Shown: positions 9,611 to 19,164 of the stretch, one piece after another | Numbering within the stretch: the first letter of the stretch is position 1 | How the letters are laid out: the number at the start of each line of letters is the position of its first letter | Assembly (NCBI RefSeq): GCF_017833525.1 | Contig: NZ_JAFICD010000001.1 | Coordinates: 620,001-684,000 of the forward strand | Length of the DNA: 64,000 bases | DNA from: Duganella sp. 1411 | Lineage (GTDB): Bacteria > Pseudomonadota > Gammaproteobacteria > Burkholderiales > Burkholderiaceae_D | Reading direction: 5' to 3' | Position numbers and translations under genes: made by a program | The notes under the pieces: generated by a model | The model's input: the letters and a program-made list of their open reading frames with translations, nothing else | What the model was told of the DNA's origin: nothing | The model's database searches: none

Positions 9611-10582
9611 TCAGGCGTCGACCGCCGCGCGTTGCCACTCGGCGCCGAAGCGCAGCGTTTCATCCCACGTCGCCGGATCGCATCCAGCACGCGTAACGTT
9701 GATGCTGGCGGCGCAGATCGCGTGCCTGAGCGCGCCCCGCAACGTTTCGCGATCCAGATCTCCCAGCGCCGCCGCTCCGGTCAGCACACCGTTCCGGAAC
9801 AAATAGCCGATCAATCCAGCCTGGAAGCTGTCACCCGCCCCCACCGTGTCGACCAGCGCCAAGCCGTCCGGCGTCGGCAGCTCGACAACGAAGTGGCGCG
9901 ACACCAGCGCGGCGGCCCGGCCACCGCGCGTGACGGCGATCAATTGCACCGACGATTCATGGAACAGCGCCTCGGCCACCTGCTCCAGGCTGGCCGCGCC
10001 CAAACCCAACACCTCCAGATCCTCATCGCTGACCTTGACGATATGGGCCTGCCGCAGCGCTTGCCGCACCGCGTCCACATAACGCGGCAGGTCGTCGGCC
10101 ACCAGCGGCCGCAGATTGGCGTCGATCGAGATCAGCGCGCCGCGTTCGGCCGCCGCCCGCAGCGCCGGCCCCAGCGTGGCGCCGTCCTCCGGCACCAGCG
10201 CCAGCCCGCCGGTATGCAGCAACGCCATTTGCGGCGGGAAGCTGTCGATCAGCGACGCGGCGCTGACGTCGCGGTCGGCCACGCGCTCGCGGTGGAACGC
10301 GTAGGTCGGCGCGCCGCCGGCGTCGATGCTGACGATGGCGAGCGACGTCGGCCGGGCGCTGGGCGCGGGCGCGGCCGGCAGCACGTCGCTGGCGCGCAGC
10401 AGCGCGGCGAAGCGCGCGCCGAATGTGTCGCTCGACAGCGGGTTCAGGTAGGCCGTCGGAACGCCCTGCCGCGCCAGCCCGATGGCGAAGTTAAACACCG
10501 AGCCGCCCAGGCATGCCTGAAAGCGCCCGTCGGGTTGTTCGATCATGTCCACCAAGGCCTCGCCTAAGGTTGCGATCATCAT
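9611..10582 (-). CDS. PfkB-family carbohydrate kinase (fructokinase-like)
   Basis: The 323-residue protein has the PfkB/ribokinase fold. It has the N-terminal sugar-binding signature (GEALVDMIE, LGGSVFNFAIGLARQG) and the C-terminal ATP-site signature DTVGAGDSFQAGLIGYL with catalytic Asp251. The enzyme would phosphorylate an imported sugar in the cytoplasm. It is divergent from the FrcB-like binding-protein gene, with a palindromic operator between them, so it is probably co-regulated. Fructose is the best guess because rhizobial frc transporter operons carry a related kinase. Tandem ATG codons at 10582 and 10579 leave the exact start open by one residue. Confidence 0.88.
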   Translation of the reverse strand: MMIATLGEALVDMIEQPDGRFQACLGGSVFNFAIGLARQGVPTAYLNPLSSDTFGARFAALLRASDVLPAAPAPSARPTSLAIVSIDAGGAPTYAFHRERVADRDVSAASLIDSFPPQMALLHTGGLALVPEDGATLGPALRAAAERGALISIDANLRPLVADDLPRYVDAVRQALRQAHIVKVSDEDLEVLGLGAASLEQVAEALFHESSVQLIAVTRGGRAAALVSRHFVVELPTPDGLALVDTVGAGDSFQAGLIGYLFRNGVLTGAAALGDLDRETLRGALRHAICAASINVTRAGCDPATWDETLRFGAEWQRAAVDA

Positions 10583-10653
10583 GTCCTCATAAGTTGCAGT
10601 GGGAAAACTACTCTAGCCGGCACGCCAGAAAGCCCTCATTCGGCCGGCGCTCG

Positions 10654-10682
10654 AATTAATAAAACAACTTGATTTATTAATT
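10654..10682. promoter_or_regulatory. AT-rich palindromic operator, candidate ROK-repressor site
   Basis: AATTAATAAA and TTTATTAATT form a perfect 10-bp inverted repeat with a 9-base spacer. It lies in the divergent region between the sugar kinase and the transporter operon. Its AT-rich, TTTATT-containing arms resemble operators of ROK repressors such as NagC and Mlc, and a ROK regulator closes this operon. Binding is inferred. Confidence 0.6.
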
Positions 10683-10790
10683 TGTTGCGAATATATTCCT
10701 AATCGGTTCGGTAGTAAAGAGTTATCACCGCCTACCGAATCGGGCCCCGCCGACAGGCGCGGCCGCCCAGAAAATCAGAGGAGACATCGC

Positions 10791-11771
10791 ATGAAATTGA
10801 CCCATTTCCTGGCGCTGAGCGCGCTCGGCACCGTCGCGGCCACGGCCGTGGCGGCCACCCCCGCAGACCAGCCGGTCATCGGCCTGATCACCAAAACCGA
10901 GATCAACCCCTTCTTCGTCAAGATGAAGGAAGGCGCGCAACAGGCGGCCCAGGCCGGCGGCGCCAAGCTGCTGACCGGCGCCGGCAAGTCCGACGGCGAC
11001 AACGCCGGCCAGGTCACCGCGCTGGAGAACATGATCGCCGCCGGCGCCAAGACCATCCTGATCACGCCCAGCGACGCCAAGGCCATCGTGCCGTCGATCA
11101 AAAAAGCGCGCGACAAGGGTGTGATGGTGATCGCCATGGACAGCCCGACCGAGCCGATGGACGCGGCCGACGCCCTGTTCAGCACCGACAACCACAAGGC
11201 GGGCGTGCTGATCGGCCGCTACGCCAAGGCCGCGTTCGCCGGCAAGGCGGTCAAGATCGCCGCGCTCGACCTGTTCCCCGGCCACCCGGTCGGCATCCAG
11301 CGCCTGGCCGGCTTCCTCGAGGGCTACGGCATCAAGAAAGGCGACGCCAGCATTGTCTGCATGCAGGACAGCTACGGCGACCAGGCCAAGGGCCAGACCG
11401 CGATGGAGAACTGCCTGCAGAAGAACCCCGGCATCAACCTGGTGTACGCCATCAACGAACCGGCCGCCGCCGGCGCCTACAAGGCGCTCAAGGCGGCCGG
11501 CAAGGACCAGGGCGTGATGATCGTCTCGGTCGACGGCGGCTGCACCGGCGTGCGCGACGTCAAGGCCGGCAAGATCGCCGCCACCGCCCAGCAATATCCG
11601 CTGAAGATGGCCGCGCTCGGCGTCGAGGCCGGCCTGGCCTACGCCAAGACCGGCAAGAAGGCCAGCGGCTACGTCGACACCGGCGTCACGCTGATCACCG
11701 ACAAGCCGCTCGCCGGCGTCGACAGCAAGGACACCCGGGCCGGCCTCGACGCCTGCTGGGGCAAGAAATAA
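10791..11771 (+). CDS. frcB: sugar ABC transporter periplasmic binding protein (FrcB-like)
   Basis: The 326-residue protein has a signal peptide (about 1-22, MKLTHFLALSALGTVAATAVAA). A type-I periplasmic binding fold of the ribose/fructose class follows (PVIGLITKTEINPFFVKMKE, the DTDN-like SPTEPMDAADALFSTDNHKAG, VDGGCTGVRDVKAG). It is preceded by AGAGGAGA as ribosome-binding site. A permease, an ATPase, a mutarotase and a ROK regulator follow on the same strand. The resemblance is to FrcB, the fructose binder of rhizobia, but ribose or another monosaccharide is possible. Confidence 0.9.
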   Translation: MKLTHFLALSALGTVAATAVAATPADQPVIGLITKTEINPFFVKMKEGAQQAAQAGGAKLLTGAGKSDGDNAGQVTALENMIAAGAKTILITPSDAKAIVPSIKKARDKGVMVIAMDSPTEPMDAADALFSTDNHKAGVLIGRYAKAAFAGKAVKIAALDLFPGHPVGIQRLAGFLEGYGIKKGDASIVCMQDSYGDQAKGQTAMENCLQKNPGINLVYAINEPAAAGAYKALKAAGKDQGVMIVSVDGGCTGVRDVKAGKIAATAQQYPLKMAALGVEAGLAYAKTGKKASGYVDTGVTLITDKPLAGVDSKDTRAGLDACWGKK

Positions 11772-11831
11772 GTCCATGCGCGCCCACCGCCTCCGCCGCC
11801 CTCCTTCGCCACCCATCACGGAATAGTGACC

Positions 11832-12839
11832 ATGAATACTCGCCTACAGGGCTCGCTGCCCCTCACCAAGGACGCCGCCATGCACACCCGCCTGCTCGAC
11901 CGCCTGCCGCCCGTCTCCACGCTCGGCCCGTTCATCGCGCTGATCGTCGCCTCGCTGTTTTTCGCGTCGCAATCGGACCGCTTCCTTAGCGGACAGAACT
12001 TTTCGCTGATCCTGCAACAGGTCATGATCGTTGGCGTCATCGCGCTGGGCCAGACCCTGATCGTGCTGACCGCCGGCATCGACCTGTCGTGCGGCATGGT
12101 GATGGCGCTCGGCTCGGTCGTGATGAGCAAGTTCGCCGTCGACCTCGGCATCAATCCGTATGTCGCCGTCGGCTGCGGCATCGCCGTCTGCGCGGCCATC
12201 GGCGCGCTCAACGGCGCCCTGGTGACCCGCATCAAGCTGCCCGCCTTCATCGTCACGCTGGGCACGATGAACATCGCCTTCGCGCTGACGCAGATCTACT
12301 CGGGCGCGCAAACCGTCACCGACGTGCCGGACTCAATGATGTTCTTCGGGAACACCTTCCAGCTCGGCCAGACCGCCATCACCTACGGTACCGTGCTGAT
12401 GATCGGCCTGTACATCCTGACCTGGCTGTTCCTGCGCGACACCGCGCCCGGCCGCCACGTCTACGCCGTCGGCAACAATCCGGAGTCGGCGCGCCTGACC
12501 GGCATCGCCACCGGCAAGGTCATGCTGGGCGTGTACATGGCGGCGGGCCTGTTGTACGGCGTCGCCTCGATGTTGTCGGTGGCCCGCATGGGCGTCGGCG
12601 ACCCGCAGGCCGGCGCCACGGACAACCTCGACAGCATCACCGCCGTCGTCATCGGCGGCACCAGCCTGTTCGGCGGACGCGGCTCGATCGTCGGCACCTT
12701 GATCGGCGTGCTGATCGTCGGCGTGTTCCGCAATGGTTTGACGCTGATGGGCGTGCCCTCGGTGTATCAGGTACTGGTCACGGGCGTGCTCGTGATCCTG
12801 GCTGTGGCCACCGACCAACTCACCCACAAGAAGGGGTAA
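11832..12839 (+). CDS. frcC: sugar ABC transporter permease (FrcC/RbsC-like)
   Basis: The protein has about 335 residues and some 8-10 hydrophobic helices. It carries the family signatures GQTLIVLTAGIDLSCGMVMALGS, quoted here only to the first 20 residues as GQTLIVLTAGIDLSCGMVMA, and IGGTSLFGGRGSIVGTLIG. The start is uncertain. A GTG at 11826, ATG 11832 and ATG 11880 are all in frame; ATG 11832 is chosen as the first ATG with a weak upstream GGA. It forms the membrane channel with the FrcB-like binder and the FrcA-like ATPase. Confidence 0.9.
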   Translation: MNTRLQGSLPLTKDAAMHTRLLDRLPPVSTLGPFIALIVASLFFASQSDRFLSGQNFSLILQQVMIVGVIALGQTLIVLTAGIDLSCGMVMALGSVVMSKFAVDLGINPYVAVGCGIAVCAAIGALNGALVTRIKLPAFIVTLGTMNIAFALTQIYSGAQTVTDVPDSMMFFGNTFQLGQTAITYGTVLMIGLYILTWLFLRDTAPGRHVYAVGNNPESARLTGIATGKVMLGVYMAAGLLYGVASMLSVARMGVGDPQAGATDNLDSITAVVIGGTSLFGGRGSIVGTLIGVLIVGVFRNGLTLMGVPSVYQVLVTGVLVILAVATDQLTHKKG

Positions 12840-12844
12840 TCATC

Positions 12845-13637
<793 letters not shown>

Positions 13638-13651
<14 letters not shown>

Positions 13652-14096
13652 AGGAATCGATGCCGCGCTCACGCCCGAGTTGTTGAAGGTGTTGTGCGAG
13701 ATGGGGCACGGCGACGAGGTCGTGGTGGTGGACGCCAACTTCACGGCCGCCTCACTGGGCCGTGGCAAGCCGGTGATCCGCATGCCCGGCATCGACCTGC
13801 AACGCGCCTGCCGGGCGGTGCTGTCGGTGTTTCCGCTGGACCAGTCGGTGGCGCAGCCGGTGGCCTACATGAAGGTCGAGCACACGCCCGACGGCTACGC
13901 CTCGGCGGTGCAGCGCGCGGTCATCGCGCTGGCCGGCGAGCTGGCCTCGGCCGCTCCCGGACAGTGCGCGGCGGTCGAGCGCTTCGCCTTCTACGACCGG
14001 GTCGGCGGCGCCTACGCCATCGTGCAAACCGGCGAGGCCCAGCCGTACGCCAACTTCATTTTTAAAAAGGGCGTCATAGGTGACGCTCTGGCATAA
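13638..14096 (+). CDS. RbsD/FucU-family sugar mutarotase
   Basis: The protein has about 152 residues of the RbsD/FucU fold: MLKGIDAALTPELLKVLCEM, then GDEVVVVDANFTAAS, ERFAFYDRVGGAYAIVQTGE and a conserved C-terminal YANFIFKKGVI. These decameric enzymes interconvert sugar anomers or pyranose and furanose forms after import. The start is either ATG 13638 (overlapping the ATPase gene) or ATG 13644. The FucU-like tail favours an anomerase supplying the right anomer to the kinase at 9611. This pairing is inference. Confidence 0.88.
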
Positions 14097-14142
14097 TTAA
14101 ATAATGCCTAATTACAAAAAAATACAAAGAGACGAGCCGAGC

Positions 14143-15354
14143 ATGGATGACATCAGGAGACTGCGCCCGCGCGGCTCCAACCAGATCGGCATGAGCCAAT
14201 TCAACGAGCGCGTGGTGCTGCAGACGATACGTCTGCACGGCGCCATGCCCAAGGCGGACCTGGCCAGGCTGACCAACCTGAGCACGCAGACCATCTCGCT
14301 GATCATCAACCGCCTGCTCGACGAGGGGCTGGTGCTCAAGCTGGAGGCGCTGCGCGGCAAGGTCGGGCAACCGTCGGTGCCGATCGCGCTGGACCCGGAC
14401 GGCGCGTATTCGATCGGCATCAAGATCGGACGGCGCAACCTCGACGTGCTGCTGATCGACTTCGTCGGCCGCACGCGCGAGCGCTCGACGCTGTCGTACA
14501 CCTTCCCCGATCCGGACACCTTGTTCGTCGAGATCGAAAAGCAGCTGGCGCTGATCCACGAGCGGCTCGGGCCGGCGCGCGCCAAGCGCCTGAGCGGCAT
14601 CGGCATCGCCGCGCCGCTGGCGCTCGGCGGCTGGCAAAAGCTGCTCGGCATCGCGCCCGAACAAGCCGAACGCTGGAACCGCATCGACATCCGCGAACGG
14701 GTGCAGGCGATGACCGGTTTGCCGGTGCAGTTCGTCAAGGACACCGCCGCCGCCTGCGTGGCCGAACTGGTCGCCGGGCGCGGCCGCAGCATCAAAAGCT
14801 TCCTGTACGTGTTTGTCGACACCTTCATCGGCGGCGGCCTGGTCATCGACAGCAATCTGCGCGGCGGTCCGCACGGCAACGCCGGCGCCATCGGCTCGAT
14901 CCCGCTCGGGCTGGCGCGGCGCGGCGACAGCGCGCAACCGGCGCAACTGCTGAGCGACGCCTCGCTGTTCAACCTGGAGCAATCGTTCATCGCCGCCGGC
15001 CTGGACGAGGCGGCCTGTTTCGACGGCCGCGCGCTGCGCGAGCCATGGCGCCCGCACACGCTGGCCTGGCTGGACCACGCCGCGCGCGCCATCGCGCTGA
15101 CCATCAACAGCGCCAGCTGCCTGCTCGATCTCGACAGCGTGATCATCGACGGCTCGTGCGAACGCGGCCTGCTCGACGCGCTGCTGCCGCAGGTGGAGGC
15201 GGCGCTGGCGTATTACAGTTGGGAGGGGGTGTCGCGGCCGTCGGTACTGGGCGGCACCATCGGTTCGGACGCGCGCGCCATCGGCGGCGCCCTGCTGCCG
15301 CTGTACGCCAACTTCGCGCCCGACAACGACCTGTTCCTCAAGTCCGACAAGTAG
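14143..15354 (+). CDS. ROK-family transcriptional repressor of the sugar operon
   Basis: The protein has about 403 residues. An N-terminal winged helix (FNERVVLQTIRLHGAMPKAD, LTNLSTQTISLIINRLLDEG) is followed by a ROK sugar-kinase-like domain (SIGIKIGRRNLDVLLIDFVG, GIGIAAPLALGG, FVDTFIGGGLVIDSNLRGG). ATG 14143 is preferred because AAAGAGACGAG precedes it. An in-frame ATG at 14104, 7 bases after the mutarotase stop, would add 13 residues but lacks a visible ribosome-binding site. The zinc-site cysteines of classic ROK repressors are not obvious. It likely binds the palindrome at 10654 and responds to the imported sugar. Confidence 0.88.
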   Translation: MDDIRRLRPRGSNQIGMSQFNERVVLQTIRLHGAMPKADLARLTNLSTQTISLIINRLLDEGLVLKLEALRGKVGQPSVPIALDPDGAYSIGIKIGRRNLDVLLIDFVGRTRERSTLSYTFPDPDTLFVEIEKQLALIHERLGPARAKRLSGIGIAAPLALGGWQKLLGIAPEQAERWNRIDIRERVQAMTGLPVQFVKDTAAACVAELVAGRGRSIKSFLYVFVDTFIGGGLVIDSNLRGGPHGNAGAIGSIPLGLARRGDSAQPAQLLSDASLFNLEQSFIAAGLDEAACFDGRALREPWRPHTLAWLDHAARAIALTINSASCLLDLDSVIIDGSCERGLLDALLPQVEAALAYYSWEGVSRPSVLGGTIGSDARAIGGALLPLYANFAPDNDLFLKSDK

Positions 15355-15405
15355 CGGGCGGCGCGATACGGCGTGAAGCCGGACCGGCCGCCGCACGCCC
15401 CCGGC

Positions 15406-16548
15406 CTAGTAGATCGACGCTTTCTGGGCGGTATTGCTGATGCCGTACTGGCCGTACCAGACGGTGTTGCCCCAGCTCGTCGTGCCCGACCAATTGGTCA
15501 GCAGATCGAGCCAGGCGTTGCCGGCGTCGTTGCCCGCCGTCGACCACGCCACGTAGCCGACACCGAACTGCTGCGCATATTGCATCAGCAGCGGCGCGTC
15601 GACCTTGGAGCCGAGATTGTTGTTGCCGTTGTTGTAGTTGTAGCCGAACTCGCCGATCAACAACGGCAGGTTGTTGCTCTTGTAGTTGTTCATCATGTTG
15701 TAGATGTCGTTCGAGTTATTGAAGCTGCCGTAAGCGTGGACCGAGAACAGCAGGTTGTGCCGCGGATCGTGGTTGAGCAGGTCCCAGCCGTACAACAGGC
15801 CGCCGCTGGCGTCCTGGCCCCACTTGGGACTGTCGATCACAATGGTGGTGGTCAAGCCGGCGTTACGCAGGGTCGTGATCGGTTGCATGTAGGCGTCGCG
15901 CCACTGCAGCGCGCCCATATTGTTGTCGCCCCACTCGTTGGCGATGTTGACCATGATGGTGCGCTCGTGTTTTTTCAGGATCGCGACGACGTCGGCGCGC
16001 GCCCAATAGTTGGCCATGTTCTGCAGCACGGTCGTGTCGTTGCTGCCGGTGCCATCGTGCAGCTCGACGATGGAGACCATTTTCTGCGCTTCGATGGCCG
16101 TCAGGATCTGGTCCAGGCGCGACGGCGAGCCGCCCATGGTCCAGACCACGCGGATCAGATTGGTCTTGCGCGCGGCCAGATTGGGCAGCACGTCGTAGGC
16201 CTGGGTGTCGTACCACGCGTGCGGGTTGTTCACGCCGCGCGCGATGAAGGCATTGCCGTTGGCGTCCTTGAGCACGCTGCCGGAGACGCTAAATCCTTTG
16301 GCCGCGACCTGCGCGACCACCTTGCAGGATTGGTTGTTTTCCCAGCCCCAGCCGTCGCCGTCGGGGTCGGAGGCGGCGCTGGCGCAATTGGGCACCACCT
16401 TGCAGGACTGGTTGTTTTCCCAGCCCCAGCCGTCACCATCGGGATCGGACGCCGCGCTCGCGCAATTGGGCACGGCCAACGCCTGCCCCGCCGCCGACAA
16501 CACGATCACGCCGGCGATCACCAATCGTTTCAGATATTGTTTCATCAT
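15406..16548 (-). CDS. secreted GH5 endo-beta-mannanase-like glycosidase with duplicated short N-terminal module
   Basis: The 380-residue protein has a signal peptide (1-25, ending GQALA). Two tandem identical 26-residue modules (each PNCASAASDPDGDGWGWENN plus QSCKVV, residues 26-77) precede a TIM-barrel. The GWGWENNQSC core recalls CBM10-like modules of Cellvibrio-type enzymes. The barrel has the mannanase-like GVNNPHAWY, acid/base Glu205 in ANEWG, SVHAYGSF and nucleophile Glu300 in GEFGYN, as in GH5. It would cut mannan or glucomannan outside the cell. SD GGAG precedes tandem ATGs at 16548 and 16545. Cellulase activity is the alternative. Confidence 0.85.
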   Translation of the reverse strand: MMKQYLKRLVIAGVIVLSAAGQALAVPNCASAASDPDGDGWGWENNQSCKVVPNCASAASDPDGDGWGWENNQSCKVVAQVAAKGFSVSGSVLKDANGNAFIARGVNNPHAWYDTQAYDVLPNLAARKTNLIRVVWTMGGSPSRLDQILTAIEAQKMVSIVELHDGTGSNDTTVLQNMANYWARADVVAILKKHERTIMVNIANEWGDNNMGALQWRDAYMQPITTLRNAGLTTTIVIDSPKWGQDASGGLLYGWDLLNHDPRHNLLFSVHAYGSFNNSNDIYNMMNNYKSNNLPLLIGEFGYNYNNGNNNLGSKVDAPLLMQYAQQFGVGYVAWSTAGNDAGNAWLDLLTNWSGTTSWGNTVWYGQYGISNTAQKASIY

Positions 16549-16851
16549 GGTCTCCAGTATTATTTTTTCAGGGAAGTCCCCTGTTCAAATTATATGGAGG
16601 TCAATGTTGTGAAATTTCGCTGGGATGGTTTTTGCAATCAGTTTAGCGCCGGCCATGCTAAACGCCCGCCAGGATGGGCCGTACACTAAACTCGGACGAT
16701 CACGGGCAGGTGTGGACGAACAAAAAAGTTCGATACAAACGCCAGTGAAGCTTCGCAAGCCCTCGGTTTGCAACAATAAAGTTTGACACAACCTGCAGTT
16801 TTTTTGTACCTAAGCGACCGGCAGCTTTCGACCCTCCCATTGCGGACCTTG
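16549..16851. other. 303-bp intergenic region upstream of the mannanase
   Basis: There is no convincing gene here. GTTTAGC (16641-16647) and GCTAAAC (16657-16663) form a perfect 7-bp inverted repeat with a 9-base spacer, and a further CTAAAC half-site follows near 16685. This is a candidate operator for the mannanase gene. Base composition is clearly lower in GC than the flanks. Confidence 0.45.
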
Positions 16852-17253
16852 TCATGTCCCGCGATTGAGTTTCCAAGGCACGCCGAAGCGGTCGATCACA
16901 ATTGCATAGCGACTTGACCAGAACGTTCGCTGTGGCGCCAAGATGACATGTCCATGTGGCTGCAGCGCACTGAAGTAAGCATCAACCTTCTCATCAGAGT
17001 CCACACCGAGTAAAACGTAGAAGCCTGCCGGCCGCTTGTAGTGATGATCTTCGACATCGGCACCGGCCAACTCGACCCCATCAATGCGAATATTTGCGTG
17101 AACAATGTGGCGCCCCGGACGTGTCGTCGATGCTGGGATCGGTGAATCTGCGACCCTGAGCATCGTACCGATACTTCCTCCGAGACACGCCGCATAAAAG
17201 TTGAATGCTTCCTCGCACTCTCCGTTGTAGTCAATGTGAAATGACAAGCTCAT
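16852..17253 (-). CDS. VOC-family protein (PhnB-like, glyoxalase fold)
   Basis: The 133-residue protein begins MSLSFHIDYNGECEEAFNFY, the PhnB/YycE-type opening of the vicinal-oxygen-chelate fold. It ends with FGVPWKLN, the usual C-terminal strand. The ACLGGSIGTM and HANIRIDGVELAGADV segments match. Members bind a metal or a small substrate; specificity cannot be assigned. The gene sits in a lower-GC patch with the VapBC pair. Confidence 0.85.
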   Translation of the reverse strand: MSLSFHIDYNGECEEAFNFYAACLGGSIGTMLRVADSPIPASTTRPGRHIVHANIRIDGVELAGADVEDHHYKRPAGFYVLLGVDSDEKVDAYFSALQPHGHVILAPQRTFWSSRYAIVIDRFGVPWKLNRGT

Positions 17254-17345
17254 CGTCTATTGTGCTTTCGTTGTGGGTCTGTTGTAAAGGTGCCATTGTG
17301 CGGATGGGCGCCAGGCTGATTCTCGCCATATTTGAATTCAGGACA

Positions 17346-17723
17346 CTAGATGAGCTCGACCAATTCTGAATACCCGGTCAGGATGCCATCGGCGGTGAGC
17401 AGTCGTAGTGGTTCGCACAGCGCTTGTGCAACCAGCATGCGGTCGAAAGGGTCGCGGTGGATATCCGGCAGCAGCGCCACGGTGGCGGCATGGCTTGCCG
17501 AAATTGAGAGCTCTTGAAAGCCACTGTTCGCGATCTCTGTCACAAGCCGCTTTACGTCAACTTCCAGCTTACCGATGCCAGCCTTGATTGTTGCTTCCCA
17601 TATTGACGCGCTGCTGACATACACTTCTGATGCTGCAACGATCCTGTCCCTACCTGCTTTTGAAAGTTTGGGATGATCTTGCAGCCACCACAGATATACG
17701 TGGGTGTCCAAAAGAATTCTCAT
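17346..17723 (-). CDS. vapC: VapC-type PIN-domain toxin
   Basis: The 125-residue PIN protein has the acidic residues of the nuclease site: Asp6 in RILLDTHVYLWW, a Glu in SASIWEATIK and the Asp pair in HRDPFDRMLVAQA. Its ATG overlaps the antitoxin stop by one base (TAATG). VapC toxins cleave tRNA or rRNA when freed from the antitoxin. Low GC compared with neighbours suggests acquisition by transfer. Confidence 0.93.
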   Translation of the reverse strand: MRILLDTHVYLWWLQDHPKLSKAGRDRIVAASEVYVSSASIWEATIKAGIGKLEVDVKRLVTEIANSGFQELSISASHAATVALLPDIHRDPFDRMLVAQALCEPLRLLTADGILTGYSELVELI

Positions 17724-17959
17724 TACCGACCTTCAAATGCGGCTTGAAGATCATCGGGCAAAGGAGAGTCGAAATCGGTAGCGATCTTGATCTTGCCTTT
17801 CATCGCGCCAGGCTTGCGGACAGGTTTTTGTGTCTGCATAGGCACCAGCATGGCTGCTGGTTTCCCAGCCTTCGCAATCACGATTTCCTCGCCTTGCGTG
17901 ACGGCTTCGATCAGTTTCGAGAAATGAGTCTTGGCATCATGAATATTAACGATTTGCAT
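17723..17959 (-). CDS. vapB: Phd/YefM-type antitoxin of the VapBC pair
   Basis: The 78-residue protein has the prevent-host-death opening MQIVNIHDAKTHFSKLIEAV, then GEEIVIAKAGKPAAMLVP, which forms the DNA-binding dimer. The C-terminal part (KPGAMKGKIKIATDFDSPLP) is the usual toxin-binding tail. AAGGGGG precedes the ATG. A TTAGTCTAGTCTAGTCC direct-repeat stretch just upstream (about 17976-17992) is a candidate autoregulatory operator. Confidence 0.92.
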   Translation of the reverse strand: MQIVNIHDAKTHFSKLIEAVTQGEEIVIAKAGKPAAMLVPMQTQKPVRKPGAMKGKIKIATDFDSPLPDDLQAAFEGR

Positions 17960-18045
17960 ATGACCCCCTTTTAACTTAGTCTAGTCTAGTCCATGTTGAA
18001 GCCACATGCAAACCTTGGGCGGGTCCCACCCCCAGGCCGGCCGCC

Positions 18046-19053
18046 CTACTTAGCGCCGAAGAACACCTGCCGGACGAAGTTGAGCACCTCGGTGCGCGCC
18101 TGCGTGGTGGCCGCCGCGTTGCGCCCGGCGTGCGCGCCCAGTCGCGTGCAGGGCTTGTAGAAATCGGTCAGCTTGGCCGGATCGAGCGTGGCGCCGGTCA
18201 GCTCCGAATGGATGGTCCACGGTTCGATGTCCCAGCGCACCACGCCGCACGCCAGCGCGGTGGTCGCCTTGGGCAGGAACGTGACCGCGTACGTGGCGTC
18301 GAAGGAATGCGAGGCGCCCGCGTACTTGACGGTGCGGATCGGCGCGCCGGCCTCGGCGTACCTGGCCGCCAGCGCTTCGCACGGCGCCGCGCCGACGTAG
18401 TCGTCGGCCGCGCCCACCAGGCTGAGGATGGGCGCGCCGGTGATTTGCCGCGACCAATAGACGTCGTTACAACCGGCGTACAGCGGAATGTGCAGCGCAA
18501 ATTGCAGATCGGTCTTGATGACCGCGTGCCGCAGCGGTTCGATGGCGGAGCGGAAGGCCACCGAGCCGCCGCGCGAGAAGCCCATCACGCCGATGCGCGC
18601 CGGGTCGATGCGCGGATCCTCGGCCAGCACCTGCAGCGCCTGCAAGCCATCCATCAGGTTGGCGGCCGGCGGCACCAGCGTCTGGTCCTCGACCGTGCGG
18701 ACCACGCCGCGCGGCTCGTAGCTGCTGACCACGAAGGTGGCCACGCCGATCGAGTTCAGCGCGCTGACCCACATCTTGGTGTTGGCCTCGATGCCGGCGC
18801 TGCCGTGCATGATGACCATCGCCGGCACCGGGCTCGTCTTCACCGGCGGGAACGTCAGGTCGCCCCACACCCGCTGCGGCGCCCAGTTCTGGCGCCGCTC
18901 GCGCGCCAGGTCGTACATCGTGGCCGGCGTGTAGCTGTCGAATTCGATGCGCACGCTGTTGCGGTCGCCCGTCGGGCTCTGCGCCCGCGCCGCCGGCATC
19001 ACGGCGGCGGCGAACGCCAACAGCAAAGTGGCCAAGGTTGTCACGTGTTTCAT
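18046..19053 (-). CDS. secreted dienelactone-hydrolase-family alpha/beta hydrolase
   Basis: The protein has 335 residues and a signal peptide (about 1-25, ending AARA). The alpha/beta-hydrolase core has an oxyanion segment (AMVIMHGSAG), nucleophile Ser in MGFSRGGSVAF (near 157), an Asp in VGAADDYVGA and a His in AGASHSFDA. ATG 19053 follows GGAG by a suitable distance. The family includes dienelactone hydrolases and related carboxylesterases; export suggests action on an ester outside the cytoplasm. It is divergent from a PEP-CTERM gene. Confidence 0.82.
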   Translation of the reverse strand: MKHVTTLATLLLAFAAAVMPAARAQSPTGDRNSVRIEFDSYTPATMYDLARERRQNWAPQRVWGDLTFPPVKTSPVPAMVIMHGSAGIEANTKMWVSALNSIGVATFVVSSYEPRGVVRTVEDQTLVPPAANLMDGLQALQVLAEDPRIDPARIGVMGFSRGGSVAFRSAIEPLRHAVIKTDLQFALHIPLYAGCNDVYWSRQITGAPILSLVGAADDYVGAAPCEALAARYAEAGAPIRTVKYAGASHSFDATYAVTFLPKATTALACGVVRWDIEPWTIHSELTGATLDPAKLTDFYKPCTRLGAHAGRNAAATTQARTEVLNFVRQVFFGAK

Positions 19054-19164
19054 CAAGCTGCTCCATGTGGTTTGAGTGTTGCTAATTCTATAAAAGTTAC
19101 TGTTAAGTTCGTGTTAAATTGGTAAAATTAATTTACTGACACCCACCTCAAGGAGACCGTTGTG

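Noticed and set aside
16585..16791. 68-codon reverse frame upstream of the mannanase
   Set aside because: No ribosome-binding site and no recognisable features. It spans the candidate operator, so it is more likely promoter DNA.
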